Shown: positions 1-12,665, counted from the first letter of the stretch. The stretch is DNA of 64,000 nucleotides from Sorex araneus (GCF_027595985.1 NC_073302.1:282794668-282858667); one strand, 5' to 3'. The notes: a model not told the origin generated them from the sequence alone. Program-made: numbers and translations.

Positions 1-1534
1 AATCGTAAAATCATCACAATTTTATTTCAGAACATTACCATTTACCAAAATGTACTCTATTGCTAACTAGTAGTTAATCTTATTTGCCCTCACTAACAAG
101 GACCATACATTTACTTATGTCTCTGTTGAGTTGTTCTTCCCATAGATATTTGGGAAATTGAATCATGCTTACATACTCCTTTATATATAGTTTTATTTTT
201 AAATTTTATATAACTCTCTTCAGTTCCCTTATGTTTTAGTGGACTTTGATCTCTGCAATGTTTTCTGGTTGAATAATACTTAATCTTATGAATAAATTGG
301 GTTTTCATACATAGTTAGTTGACATCTTGGTTATTTCTACTTTTTTGTTTTGGCTTAGGTTTTTAGCCAGATCAAGTGGTACTCAGGGTTTTTACTTAGT
401 TCTGTGTTTATGATGAACTCCTTCTAGTGCTTGAGAAGATTGATTAGTGCCAACCTGATTCACTGAAACAGGGATCTCTATCTGCACAACTAGTGCCAAA
501 ACCTATTTCTAGGATCCTGTTTCCACATTTTGAATGTTAAAAATGCAACTATTACTGTACATAAAAACATTTTATATACTTTTATATACTTGTGACATTA
601 ATTTTATATTCTCATATTTTTAGTATCAGTAATGAAGCTTCTTACAAAATGATTCAAAATGTATTCTGCAAAGTCTAAAGTGTCCTGATTTTTTTTTGTA
701 TATTTCTTTACTCTTTAATATTCTCTTTCAAGGAATCTGTTTTGTCTAAATCATTTAATTGTTAGGAATAATGTTCTTCATTATCAGTGTTATGATCTTT
801 TACTTTCTATGAAACCCCTTTGGATATTTCCATTCAAATTCCATACAATTACAAGTAGCGTCTTTTCTTTTACTTTCTGTTATATATTTATATTATTAAC
901 TACAATTTTTCTCAAAAATATGGTGCTTGGTCTTAATCATTTTCTCTATATTTTGGTTTTAATTGATTGATTTTATTTTTGTTAGTCCATTTTCACTATG
1001 GATTATTGTTTGGCTTATGCTTTGTGTTAAGTTGGAGAATTTTCTTATAAATAAGATTTTCTTCAGATTTCAATATAAACTTTGAGAACTCTAAATTTCC
1101 CACTATGTACTACTGTAAATAGTAACCCAGATATTCAGGAATAAGCCTTTACCACTGCTGGGTGTGGCCCCAAGCCCCTAAAATACCTCACAAAATTGCT
1201 ATGTTTTTCTCTAAAGTCCAAGATATGATCTATAATCATAAATATATCATATATTATTGAATATATATATATTGGTTGTGGATAAATATTTATATAAGTA
1301 TTATTCTTGGTAATTACTGATGTTCTTCAGTTCCATTATTAAAATTTTATTAATTTGTCACTTAATGTTTTATTAATTATTTAAAAAGTTTTGAAGTCAC
1401 TAATAAAAGTTTATATTTCCTCTCAAAAGTCTCAGAGAGTTCATATTGTGTATACATTTGTTTCCTTATTAGATTCATGTTGCTCTAAACTATGGGATGT
1501 AAAATGATAAAAGTTTTACAAAGAACATATGATG
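1..1534. other. AT-rich stretch without recognised gene
   Basis: I see no gene, RNA or clear repeat here. The stretch is AT-rich with many stops in all frames. A short phrase near 1147-1170 (gctgggtgtggccccaag) resembles the 3' end of the local SINE but is too short to call. Confidence 0.5.
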
Positions 1535-1578
1535 TTATTTATTTATTCATTTATTTATTGCTTGCTTGCTTGCTTGCT
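1535..1578. repeat. (ATTT)n followed by (CTTG)n microsatellite
   Basis: About six ATTT-like units are followed by five CTTG units. The array lies directly against the 3' end of a minus-strand SINE-A, so it probably grew from that element's A-rich tail. Confidence 0.85.
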
Positions 1579-1722
1579 TTTTTGGGTCACACTCGGCATT
1601 GCACAGGGGTTACTCCTGGCTCTGCACTCAGTAATTACTCCTGGCGGTGCTCAGGGGACCATATGGGATTCTGGAAATCAAATCTGTGTTGGCCATGTGT
1701 ATATATTCTAGGCAAACATTGT
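1576..1722 (-). mobile_element. SINE-A (SOR-like), head truncated or decayed
   Basis: Read on the minus strand, the element shows the body motifs ctgagcaccgccaggagtaa-like and gagccaggagtaacccctgt, then the gggtgtgaccc end. The tRNA head is degraded past the ttggccatgtg segment. An A-rich tail lies at the low-coordinate end. Confidence 0.85.
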
Positions 1723-3020
1723 TGAGTAATTTCTTTATTTCTGAAAAAAATCTGCAAATTGCTTATTTATTTGCACTTAAAATCACTATTGCTATAGTTG
1801 TAATCAATTTCAATGTAACTTGCTATTTTATGATTCTGTTATTTTTTGTGAGTTATTAGTGTAAACATTTCTGGTATTGGTTAGTGTATATTTTAGTGTT
1901 TATCATGGCCACCTTGGCCTTATTTACTGAATAATAGAGAGTTACTTTGGGTTGCTAATCTCTTACTGATAGTGCATAAACTTGTTCCTGGAAGTGTGCT
2001 TGTTTTCATTTAAGGGTTCGTCTCATTTTTTCCAGTTTCTGAAGGGTAATTTTCCCATGTTATCAGTTGTCCAGTCTATGAATTTTGACTATAGCCAGGC
2101 AAGGGGACTACATACAGTGCTAAAGTGCGAACAGTGCAGAGCACGAAAGACACTTAAAGACATGATAACTTATTGATCAAAAAGGAGAGTAAAGAATGAC
2201 TGTTTCTAAAATGCAGCATGATCCGTACAGGGGGAATCAAGGTGACTAATAGAGTCTTGAAAATGTAACTTGTTAAAAATTGATATGTGATAAGAAGATC
2301 TGAGATAAATAGGAACTTATATTTTGAAAATAAAATTTAAAATTTAGTGTCTACACATAAAAATGAAATCGGTGAACAAATAAACAAGTATGTCATATCA
2401 TTTCTGTATCTTTTCCTTCCCTCAAAGAAAAATCTTCTTTATAAAAAAAATTTTGCAAGTTAGGTGTGGCTTCTGATAGATTCCCATTTTATCCACCAAC
2501 TTCATTAAAAAGTGTCTTAATGAAGTGTACTGAATGTTGTTCATCTCTTCAACTGTATAAATATTTCCTGCAAACTATATTATTGACAATATTGTAATAC
2601 AAAATTTACGAATTACCTAAAAGACTGTGTTCCAGGTAATTCCTAATTTGAAATTTGTTCTCAGAGATATTTTTCATTTTTATTATGCTTCTATGAGAGG
2701 AAATAGATAATAATACCATTTTAAATGACTATTAAAGCAGTAATACAATCAGATTGTTAAATTGGGTTTGGAAATGAGACAGAAGCTTTGTGAAAGCTGC
2801 ATTTATCACCTATTAGCTATGTTCCCTTGAACTTCAATTTTCTTATCTATATAAAACGTATTTTCATCATATCTTACTCAAAACGATGTCCTGAGGATTT
2901 AACAAAATAAAGTAGGTTTTTATTCAGAGCTGTTAATAGATGAAACTGTGTTTTTTTAATGTTTATGCGTTGATATTATTCATGACATTGTTCAAAGTAC
3001 ATTTCAGGATGTCATATGAG
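1723..3020. other. AT-rich stretch without recognised gene
   Basis: No gene or recognisable repeat. Short chance open frames only. Confidence 0.45.
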
Positions 3021-3021
3021 G

Positions 3022-3082
3022 TTCAGGGATTAAATCAAATCGACTGAGTGCAAGGCACATGCTTTACCCACTGTGTAAAATT
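3022..3082 (-). mobile_element. SINE head fragment
   Basis: The segment gtgcaaggcacatgctttac followed by ccactgtg matches the antisense tRNA head of the local SINEs (gtgcaaggcaaatgccctac). The body is not recognisable, so the family assignment is uncertain. Confidence 0.4.
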
Positions 3083-3094
3083 TATTTTTCTTTT

Positions 3095-4330
3095 AGGTGG
3101 TCATTCGGGCCCGCACCCATGGATGCTAGCTATGAAAGTCCCCACACGCTCGAGAAGAGATTTGTAAAAATCCCCAACTGCAGGGCTGTGTGAGCCCCTC
3201 AAGTGAGCGGGAATTACATGTGAAAGGATGTTCAAGGGCTGGTTGTTGCTGAGTAGTTGCTGTTTATTCAATCTCTTGTCTCTACCAGCTCTCTCCTACC
3301 CTCTGTGTTTGTGTGTGTCTCACTCTCTAACCATGCAATTCTTTCTTCCTGCTGTTTCCATCTCCTCTATCTCTCTCTCTCTTCCCGCTGTCTCTCTTCT
3401 TCTCTCCTCCTTTAATCAATCAATCACTCAATCCATTCAACCAACCATCAATCCATCCATCAACAATCCATCAATTCAATTCCCTCCCCTTTTCTCCCCA
3501 CAGCCGCTCATTTTTATCCTCTCACCACACCTCCCCAAACAGGCCTCCCCACGGGAAGTGCGATCAAAAATGTTTTACTAGTCTTCCCAACCACCTGCAG
3601 CCCATGAGGGCAAAACAATCCTTAAAGTGTGTTTCTCCTCTCCTTAGACCTGCAACTTCATTAGCATCTTTAATCCTTCTTCCTAATATTTACCATTCTG
3701 TATGGACACAGTAATAGACACCTTTAGGTTTGTAGGGTGACTCTCCTGGGGACATGTCACCACAGACTCAGACCACAGAGCTCAGGCCAGATCAGTCATT
3801 CCTAACCCCAGCAGGGTCCAAATCTAATTATTTCTTTTGGATCATTACAGAAACTTTCCATGATCAAGCTCTTAACTTATAGTTAAGCATTAGGGCATTT
3901 TGGCCAGGCCCATTTCAATGACAGGGTAGCTCCTAGCTCATGTTTGTCCTGGGTCTATCCAGTCCCTCGTCAGGACCCTGCTCTTGGGGATCTAGGAAGT
4001 AATGGGAACTGAGGCTTAAGTTGCAAAAGAAGATGTCCAGGAGGTAATATTTTCTGGAGTCAATCAACTCCCAAGCCACAGGCTTGTCTTTTTAACTGTC
4101 TTCCTGTATGCATACAAAAAGCAACTGCTCTGAAATAGCTAGCCATGCAAAGGACATTAAGGAGAAGAGAAAGACAATATTTACAAGTAGAGTCTGATCA
4201 GGGGACAAAAGTAATTGACAGGTTGGGGGGCAATCAACAAACAGAAGCTCCTAGTGGCCAGGGAGGAAGGGAAAACCAAGATTATCCTACAACCCATTAC
4301 TAAAGTATCTCTTCAATGTAACAGAGAAAA
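3095..4330. other. GC-elevated block, unidentified, possibly an LTR-type element
   Basis: Base composition rises clearly above the AT-rich flanks from about 3100 to 4330. The block contains a CT-rich section (3340-3420), a run of aatcaatc- and atccatcc-like short repeats (3415-3480), and a C-rich section (3480-3560). It has no coding match I recognise, no poly(A) tail and no clear target-site duplication. A retroviral LTR or internal region is one possibility. A decayed host regulatory region or 5' exon is another. An open frame at 3228-3581 looks like a by-product of the low-complexity composition. Confidence 0.3.
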
Positions 4331-4534
4331 CTAAGCATTTTTAAATGGAATAAAACTAAATAATTTTGATAATCAGATATTGTTCTGTAGTATTAATAAT
4401 GAATAATGTTAAAGCTTTCATAATTTTTCATATTATGAATACATTTGCTTTATAGAGTATATTATAGTTAATTGAAACATTACATTGCAATATTGTAATC
4501 TTGCTCTTCCTTTCAATTTAGTTCTTGTGCCAAT

Positions 4535-4640
4535 CCCTGCTTTACTCAGGGCAGACTCCTGGCTCTGCACTCAGGGATAACTTCAGACCCAGTTTGGGGG
4601 GACAATTTGGGATGTCAGGGCAAGGAAAATCTCTTATCTG
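4535..4640 (-). mobile_element. SINE-A, diverged fragment
   Basis: On the plus strand actcctggctctgcactcag is the antisense of the SINE-A body. It is followed by a decayed copy of the catatggtcccc region. The head is lost. Confidence 0.7.
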
Positions 4641-5694
4641 ATGTACCGTCACTCCGGCCCAATATCGCCTTTCTTAACGTCCAATTGTTAGTCATTTCAA
4701 AATCAACTATTGTGAGGATGAAAGCCAAGAAAAGTTGAGCCAGTAACCCTGCCACTTTATTTGACAATGAGGGGTTTGTGTCGGGGGGGAGGTTGATAAT
4801 TCTCATACGTAATAGAGAGTCAGATCATTTCATTTCTCCTTACGGTGTAGGCAGAGGATTTCATTGTAGTTGAACGACAAGGAAAATGACTCCTAGCTAC
4901 ATAACTCGTTAACTAAAACACATTTTGTGATTGGTCCCTAGTTTCAGCTACTGCAGTTCAGGGCTCACCCCCTACATACAAGAGTTTGAATTGTTTAAAT
5001 TGGTGTCTCATTTGCTCCCTCAGTCACTCCATAATTTGGTGAAAATCTTGCATCTGACATTCCAGACAAAGTGAGAGCATTTTGCCAGGAAGAGTCTTCT
5101 TGTGTATTCATGCAGAGATTCATGTATTTACGACTATTTTTCTTGCCTCAATCTCTGACCGAGAAGAGAACAAGACCCTGATGAATGTCAAGTAATTCAG
5201 AGATATGAATAGCAAGTTGTTCTGAGTGACACAAGAGAGGTGAATTATTGAACATAAATAGATCATGTCAGCAAAGCATTGTGCATGGAATTTGTAACAG
5301 TTTATAGTCAATTCCCTTTAATCAGAAATGGGAAGAAAAAACACAAAAACGGTGATTAAGTTATTCATTTCAAGGGAAGAATCAGTACAAACTAAATAAA
5401 GCCAACACCTTACTAGCATACTCTATAATTAAAATATGGTTTGTCAGATGAAATACACAACCCATTTACGTCTAATTTTTTATGAATATTTAAATATTGA
5501 TTGTGTGACTTGGTGATTTAGTCCCATTAGTAAGACACTGCTAAAACACTCAAAAGAAATATGTGTTTATAGAAATGGGTATGAGCACTGTATAAATTGT
5601 TAGTTTCCTACTACATATTATATAATTTAAAAAATTACCCTTTTCTGTGAAATACATTATACATGCACTTATTTTGAATGTATATATTTACTTT
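4641..5694. other. AT-rich stretch without recognised gene
   Basis: Nothing identified. The open frames at 4615-4806 and 5120-5311 on the minus strand have no recognisable domain. Confidence 0.45.
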
Positions 5695-5915
5695 TGGGGC
5701 GACCTCCAAAGAGATTGGCAAGCTATCCGTGGTATACTGGATATGCCAAAATCAGTAACAATGGCAGTCTCTATTCCCCTGACCCTGAAAGAGCCTGCAA
5801 TATGACATAGAGCTGCACGAACACCCAACAGGATTGAATGGAGACGTCACTGGTGCCCACTCGAGCAAATCGATAAACAATGGGATGACAGTGTTACAGT
5901 GATATTTACTTATCT
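5695..5915 (+). mobile_element. Internally deleted RTE LINE derivative
   Basis: The 5' part reads ggcaagctatccgtggtata then atatgccaaaatcagtaaca, which is the RTE 5' untranslated module. It continues past the SINE-B breakpoint into agtctctattcccctgaccc and gaaagagcctgcaatatg, as in the coding RTE copy near 28400. It then jumps to the RTE 3' end (aatggagacgtcactggtgc, cactcgagcaaatcg) and a gatgacagtgttacagtg tail. Because it keeps sequence on both sides of the SINE-B junction, this copy helps show where SINE-B was cut from RTE. Confidence 0.8.
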
Positions 5916-7034
5916 GGTCTTAAGTAAGGAGTTTGAGAACAAAGTGGGATACGTAGAATTTTTAAAGTGCTATATAAGTAACTATCTCACTTTAGAAAAT
6001 AAAGAAATATGAATGCATTGCTATTAGTATTTCTGGAGAATTTCCTATGTAAGTGGTGTTTCACTTTCTAATAAATAATGAACATTAAAAGTATCTTGAA
6101 AGTATTTTTAGAAAGCATTTTGAGGGAGAGGACTGTACTTAAAAATTCACTATTTCCTAAATTAGTTGTTTAAGGAACCCAAATAAATGGAACCGAATAC
6201 TGCTTTATGATAATCCTTTTTTAAAACTTTATATTAACCTTTTCAAAAGTTATTTGAAAGATAATTATGAATTCCCCTCTATGTTTTTCCTGAGGAAACA
6301 GCCTTAGAAGTATGAGATTACCATGCATTTACCCAAAACAACCATTTAATATTCTAGCTCTCAAAACATAGGCTTGCAATAGTGGTCTTCTACTTGTCTT
6401 CCTATAAAAAAATAGCTGGAATTCATCCATAAGCTGCACTTCTGAATGGTGCATGGAGATCTTTAATGACTTAATAGGCAATCGTTATATAAGGAACTAC
6501 TAAAGATAACCTTCACCATTAACCACATCCATTATCAGAGAAAGTGACCAGATTGTGCAAGGGCAAGACCAAGTAAAACAAAGGGTGAGTTGGCACCACT
6601 TCCTATTTTGTGGGTTATGAAATTTGAGGATGGTGATCCTACTAGCACTCACCATCACTCTAGTCACTCTCACAGACACAAAATAATCTTTTCTTATAGG
6701 GTTTTCTGCTCTTATTCAACATAATGAAGATTTAATCACCCAGTTAACTGAATATATATTCTTCCATTAGGTACTAGATGAAGAGGAGTGGCTAAATTTT
6801 TGTTTGTTTGTTTTTATGTGTATAGAATGGAATGCTACTAAGCAAGTTGAAAAGATTTAAAAAATTGTAATTTGTATACCATGAATGAACAGAAGTAGGG
6901 GACAATCATGCTAAGTGACATGTGTTAGAAAGAGGAAAGAGCAAATTTGATCATCTTAGACATCAATATTTTAGACAAATTTGGACAGAAAAATAAACCT
7001 ACCCTGTTGCTATTGTAGTTGCAATTGTTTTTGT
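5916..7034. other. Stretch without recognised gene
   Basis: AT-rich, no gene or clear element. Confidence 0.45.
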
Positions 7035-7193
7035 TGTTGGGGGGCTACACCGAGCAGTGCTCAATGCTTACTACTGACACTGTGGCTAGCGATCCCTCCC
7101 TGAAGTTCAGGAGACCTTATACAGTGTCAGATTCTGATCCAGGTCCAACGCATGAAGGCAAATGCCTAACTAACTGACTATTGCTCCAGCCCT
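7035..7193 (-). mobile_element. SINE-A, old variant
   Basis: The minus-strand head is seen as gcaaatgcctaactaactg and attgctccagccc on the plus strand. The body agcagtgctcaatgcttact is diverged from the young consensus. Confidence 0.75.
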
Positions 7194-7301
7194 TGGAAGA
7201 CACATGTAACACCCCCCTTCAAGCCCTCGCTCTACAATTCAATATCATCATAAAAAATGTAATTTTCAATAGTGAAATAGAACATAGAAATACAGATAAT
7301 T

Positions 7302-7470
7302 GGGGCTGGAGTGATAGCACAGGAGGTAGGGCATTTGCCTTACACGCGGCCTACCTAGGTTTGATTCCCAGCATCCCATATGGTCCCCTGAGCACCAAAA
7401 GGGGTAATTCCTGAGTGCAGAGCCAGGAGTGACCCCTGTGCATCGCCGGTGTAACTTCCCCCTCCAAATA
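7302..7470 (+). mobile_element. SINE-A, full length, with perfect target-site duplication
   Basis: It starts ggggctggagtgatagcaca and carries the B-box-like ggtttgattcccagc, catatggtcccctgagca and gagccaggagtgacccctgt. The 14-base duplication aaatacagataatt occurs at 7288-7301 and again at 7471-7484. This fixes the ends and shows insertion by target-primed reverse transcription of the L1 type. Confidence 0.95.
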
Positions 7471-7606
7471 AAATACAGATAATTATTTAGTTCACATCTA
7501 TCTATTGTATAAGCAGATCCAATCAATTCCTAAAATTGTAGAGAAATCCTTTTAATCCTTTTATTTCTCAAGAATTAGTTGGGGATTGGGTCCTGAGAAA
7601 GGATTT

Positions 7607-7765
7607 AGTGGGGGTCAGAAGGAAAGTACAGTAGGTAGGGTGTTTGCTTTGCATGGAGTCTATTCAAGTTCAATTCCTGGCACCCCAAATGGTCCCCCAA
7701 GAACCCGTGCAAGAGATCCTTGTGCTCAGATCCAAGAGTAATCTATGAGAAAGATGAAAGATTTC
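7607..7765 (+). mobile_element. SINE-A, older copy
   Basis: The head agtacagtaggtagggtgt and ttgctttgcatggag is present. The B-box region is aagttcaattcctggcac and the body is decayed (caaatggtcccccaag). Confidence 0.8.
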
Positions 7766-8230
7766 CCCAAACGAACCAAAACAACAATTAAAAAGAGTTT
7801 TGCAGAATCTTGAGAGTTTAATTGCTCCTTTCCTGTTTTTTGTTTGTTTGTTTGTTTCCCAAGTTTCAGCTACCAAAGGTAAACAGCTCTCCCATTCTGA
7901 TAACATTTTCTATAAAATACATAAGTATTAAAAGAGAAAAAGGGCATAGGAGTCAAAGGAGAACAATTTCATATCATTAGTTGTAATATACAGTAAACAT
8001 TGTGATGTTAATCTCTTAGTGTGACTATTCAATAACTTGAACTTTATAATAGTATATATGTATCTGGAGAAGCTGTTATAGAATTTTTCACCCTCCATAA
8101 TTTTAGACTTCAATTGATTTTAGAAAACACTTGCCAGGGATGAATGTGAATGTCTGCTCTCTATGAAATTCCTTTAATCATTTAATTCACTAAAATTCAA
8201 GGTGTGTTATCTTATATTCATATAGTAGAA

Positions 8231-8459
8231 TGACTGTCACTGTCACTGTCATCCCGTTATTTATCATTTTTTGCTCGAGAGGGCATCAGTAACATCTCCA
8301 TTGTGAGACTTCTTGTTACTGTTTTTGGTATATCGAATAGCTTGCCAGGCTCTGCTGTGCGGGCGGGATACTCTCGGTAGCTTGTGGGTCTCTCTGAGAG
8401 GAACGGAGGAACCCAGGGTCGGCCGCGTGCAAGGCAAACGCCCTACCCACGTGTTATCA
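8231..8459 (-). mobile_element. SINE-B (RTE-tailed), 5' end clipped
   Basis: On the plus strand the element starts with the antisense tail tgactgtcactgtcactgtc, then the RTE 3' module (antisense of gagcaaat...ctgatgccctctcgag). The RTE 5' module follows (tcgaatagcttgccaggctc), then the tRNA head to about 8459. The final gctccagcccc of the head is missing where an L1 3' end begins. Confidence 0.92.
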
Positions 8460-9113
8460 AAAGACATATTTCAGAGTGAATATATGGTACATCTATACAA
8501 TGGAATACTATGCAGCTGTTAGAAAAAAGGGGGTCAAGAATTTTGTAGTTAAGTGGATGGGCATGAAAAGTTTCATGCTGAGTGAAATGAGTCAGAAAGA
8601 GAGAGACAGACATAGAAAGATTGCACTCATCTATGGTATATAGAATAACAGAGTGGGAGACTAACACCCAAGAACTGTAGAAATAAGTACCAGGAGGTTG
8701 ACCCCATGGTTTCGAGGCTGGCCTCATGTTCCGGGGAAAGGGCAACTCAGAGAAGCGATCACCAACTACATTGTAGTCGAAGGCCATGTGGGGGAAGGGA
8801 GTTGCGGGCTGAATGAGGGCTAGAGACTGAGCACAGAGGCCGCTCAACACCTTTATTGCAAACCACAACAGCTAATTAGACAGAGAGAACAGAAGGGAAT
8901 GCCCTGCCGCGGCGGCAGGGTGGGGTGGGGGGGAGATGGGATTGGCGAGGGTGGGAGGGACACTGGGTTTACGGGTGGTGGAGAATGGGCACTGGTGAAG
9001 GGATGGGTTCCCGAACTTTGTATGAGGGAAGTATAAGCACAAAAGTGTATAAATCTGTGACTGTACCCTCACGGTGATTCTCTAATTAAAAATAAATAAA
9101 TAAAAAAAAAAGA
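8460..9113 (+). mobile_element. L1 3' end: ORF2 C-terminus plus 3' UTR, 5' truncated
   Basis: The segment tggtacatctatacaatgga followed by atactatgcagctgttag encodes the L1 ORF2 C-terminal YIYTMEYY motif, broken soon after by frameshift. The ORF2 end is followed by a long G-rich 3' UTR (tggggtgggggggagatggg) and ends in attaaaaataaataaataaa with an A tail. I could not find a convincing target-site duplication. The start abuts a SINE-B. Confidence 0.92.
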
Positions 9114-10856
9114 GTAAAGAGTTAGCAGAATCTACACTGTGTATGTTTGAGATAGAAGTCTAATATCCAGCCAAATTCTATTTCAGAAATGGTGGCCAAA
9201 ATGTTTCTATAAATTTATGACTCAAGAAAATCTAATAATATCATATAATATTTGAAAATTATAGGAATAAAAAGGCAGATGTGTCAGCATCTTGCAAGTA
9301 ACAAATACCTTATGGTTGGAAAAGATGTAGCAGAATTTAAAATGAAATATAAGTGAATAATTAATTATTTTAAATTAAAAATAAAAGCAACAATACCAAT
9401 ATAAAAACAAATATGACACTAAAATAATTCATAACATTGTGATTATTAAGCCCAGGCTTTATTTCCTCATTGTGATAAAAGAAAAATACTAAGGATATGA
9501 AAACAATTTTGCACATAAACCATTCAAAAGTAATGTCCTTTTTTCTTTTGAAAATGTGATGTGAATAACTCAGTAATGTGAATACTTGAAAATTATTTGG
9601 AGATTCAAATTAAATTAAAAACTGACAAAATGCTATAAGAATACCGACTATTCTGATATGTATTTCTTGCCAGGATTTACATAATATTTTTAAAAATTGC
9701 ACTTAGGTGTCAGGAGTCTTTATAATGTTCTTTGATCTCCAAAGCTTTAGAGCTCAAAGGATTAAAAGTTGTCAGCAAATGCCATCTTATTTGATATTCC
9801 TTTGACATTTGGTCCTTTTTACTTTGAGAGAATGTGAAATCTTTTGGGGTCATATATTAACATAAAGTGTGCAATTCTATTGATCTTAAATATGGATGAA
9901 AATTCTTTAAATATGTTTAACATCAATTACTTTCTTTGGTGCGAAATTACAAAAAATCTTATACAATTAAATTTCCTGATTTTTATTTGAAGTTTTAATT
10001 AACTTAGGAGCATTATAATTATATTCTGTTCTAATTCCGATTTTGACATAAATCCTGTCACATAGATTCAAATTTATAACTTTTTATTGAGTAAACAATG
10101 TAATAGAAATGCAATGGAGTAATAAAATATTCATGTCTAAGTAAACTTTCTCTTAGTTTTATCTCTCTAAACTAATTAGAATTGATAAGGGCTGTTATAC
10201 AAATAAAAGGTCTAAATAAATATTTTAAGTTGATCTATCAAAATCATTACTAAGGTAATCATTTCACTTGAAATAAATTATAATAAAGAGAAAATTTCAT
10301 TTCACATGAATAAAAGTTTATGTGAAGTGTTCTCTATTTCTTTTATATTTGATAAATGTTTTCTTGAAATAAGTACTCAAAATAGTTTAAATATAAACAA
10401 TATTAAAAGAACTTGCCTTACTATGCATCAAGCCTAAACATTTGAAAGCTAGTAAAGTGGTATTTTCATTTAAGGTTTACTATGTATGCAAGTCAGGAAA
10501 GATGGTAGCATTCTCGCCTTTTCACAAGAACAGATATTTTTATTATTTCTATGAAATACCATCTTAGTGTTTTTCTGGACTCTTCTCTAAAATTAATGCA
10601 GAAATATTGTAAAAAACTACTTTTATTTGGCTTATTATCTTTATAGGTTCTGTTCACAAAAAATTGCTCACAATCTGCCCTCAACTGGATGTTTTCACTA
10701 TCCTCATTTTCAATCAGATTATCAATGAATGAGCCAGTGTTCATTTAAAAAAATATTGTAAATAGCCTTGTATTAATATTGTATCTCACACAAATTATTT
10801 ATTCTGCATGAACCAATAGATAATCACGGTTCTTAAATTTTTTATCAGCCTTTATA
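9114..10856. other. AT-rich desert without recognised gene
   Basis: Strongly AT-rich, with no recognisable coding segment or element. Confidence 0.5.
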
Positions 10857-11100
10857 AGAGTGAGAGCACGGTGGGTAGGGCATTTGCTTTGCATGCAGCT
10901 GACCCAGGTTCGAGTCCTTTGTCCCTCTTGGAGAGCCCAGCAAGCTACCAAGAGTATCCCACCTGCACAACAGAGCCTGAAAAGCTACCCATGGTGTATT
11001 CTATATGCCAAAAACAGTAACAAGTCTCACAATGGAGACGTTACTGGTGCCTGCTCAAGCAAATCGATGAGCAACAGAACAGGCAAGTGCTACAGTGCTA
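10857..11100 (+). mobile_element. SINE-B (RTE-tailed)
   Basis: The head is gagagcacggtgggtagggc with B-box ggttcgagtcc. The RTE 5' module follows (ggagagcccagcaagctacc, atatgccaaaaacagtaaca). The junction is aagtctcacaatggagacgt and the RTE 3' module is ctcaagcaaatcgatgagca. The tail is degraded to gtgctacagtgcta. Confidence 0.93.
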
Positions 11101-11765
11101 TAATATCTGTGAAAATTGTTTGGATAATATTTTGTTGACTTGATTTTAAAATAACAAAATATTCCATTAAAATATATATATTTTTTACAACCCTTCTGAT
11201 AGACATACTTTTCCTCCTTCTCAGAACTGGTTTCTCTCAGACATTGTTCCCAACTTCTTTTTACAGGTTCCATTTTGCATAAATGTTAGGATTTTCATAG
11301 AATGATCTCTAAAATAGGAAAATTTACCTTATAGAAAGCAGTCATCCCACAGTTTTAAGTTTTTATAATAATGCACATTCTTTTGCTCCTCAACTATAGC
11401 ATCTTCAGTGCCCAATTTTGACATCATTTAAAAACTGTTTTTTGCACCTTATGAAAAGAAACTTCCAATATAAAATATGTTTCTCAAAACCAGAAATCTG
11501 GTGAGTTTCATCAATATTTTTTTTGAATTCTTTTGTTCAATGTTGATGTGCTTATAATACACACATATAGATGTTTTGACAAATATTTAACTGCAATTTG
11601 TTAGGAAGTTTTTAGAAAAAGTGCTGTGGGGGAAATGAATAAAATCTATTAAAGAGTACAAGATTCTATTTATTTGGTGAACAATTTCTGGGATCTAGTG
11701 GTACCATGTGACTATACAGTTAATATGTGCACACACACACTCACACTTATAAAACTATATATACA
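11101..11765. other. AT-rich stretch without recognised gene
   Basis: Nothing identified apart from a short CA run near 11731-11745. Confidence 0.45.
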
Positions 11766-11938
11766 GTTTTTTTGAGCCTGTCTGGCAGTTCTCAGGGACA
11801 TGTTCTGCACTTAGGGATCACTCCTGGTCAGGCTCAGCAGTGATATGGGGTACCATATGGGGTACTGGGGATTGAAGCAAGGTTCACTGTGTGTGCAGGG
11901 CAAGAACCCTATTGGTGTACAATCATACTGATCCCTAA
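11766..11938 (-). mobile_element. SINE-A, old copy
   Basis: Antisense body agggatcactcctggtcagg and ggtaccatatggggtactgg are visible. The head is decayed (gtgtgcagggcaagaaccct). The T run at 11768-11774 is the residual tail. Confidence 0.75.
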
Positions 11939-12159
11939 ATACTATACATTCTGTATGATTGAAAGTTATCAATCAAATAAAAATGCTAATTATGTGATGT
12001 GAAATACGTGTTAATTATCTTCTATATCTTATTTATCTACTTATATATATATATATGAATTCATATGTACATATGAATTCCTGTTGTTTATCTTGAAATT
12101 ACTATATGCAAAGTTTTAACTGCACCAATAAAGTTGGGGAAAAAAAGAGAATAAGATTT

Positions 12160-12409
12160 AGCGGTATATTAAACATAGTATACCCAAGGGCAGTAGAAAT
12201 AAGAGCCAGGAGGAATGGTCCACAGCTGAAAACTTGCCACAAGCCGTAGTAGGGAGAGGGCAGCTAGAGCAGAGAGCGAACCACTATGACAATGATACTT
12301 AGAAATGATCATTAGGAACAAGAACTGAGTGCTGAATGTAGTTAAAGGGTCAAACATGACAACCTCTCAGTACCTCTGTTGCAAACCATGATGCCTAAAA
12401 AGAAACTGA

Positions 12410-12491
<82 letters not shown>

Positions 12492-12665
12492 GGTACATAG
12501 ATGCAGGTTGAGAGAGGGCGGGAACTGGGGACACAGATGGTAAGAAAAGTACACTGGTGAAGGAACAGGGGATGGAACATCATATGACTGAATGGCTGAA
12601 ACCAAATCAGGAGCAACTTTGTAACTGTATATCTCATGATGATTCGATTCATAAAAAGGTACAAT
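12160..12665 (+). mobile_element. Old L1 3' UTR carrying a long (AG)n expansion
   Basis: The order of landmarks matches the L1 3' ends at 8.5 kb and 30.9 kb: agtagaaataagagccagga, ctctgttgcaaaccatga, a purine-rich stretch, a gggaactgggga-like segment, acactggtgaaggaacaggg and a terminal ctcatgatgattcgattcat. The agagagagaacag motif of the other L1 copies has here grown into an (AG)n array. Confidence 0.85.
12408..12488. repeat. (AG)n microsatellite inside an L1 3' UTR
   Basis: An almost pure AG dinucleotide array of about 80 bases, with one interruption (agtgag) near its start. It lies exactly where other L1 3' UTR copies in this window carry a short agagagaga run, so the source of the array is clear. 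Confidence 0.97.

Noticed and set aside
8443-8868. Minus-strand open frame of 141 codons
   Set aside because: It is antisense to the L1 ORF2 tail and 3' UTR; a similar antisense frame occurs in the L1 at 30.8-31.2 kb.
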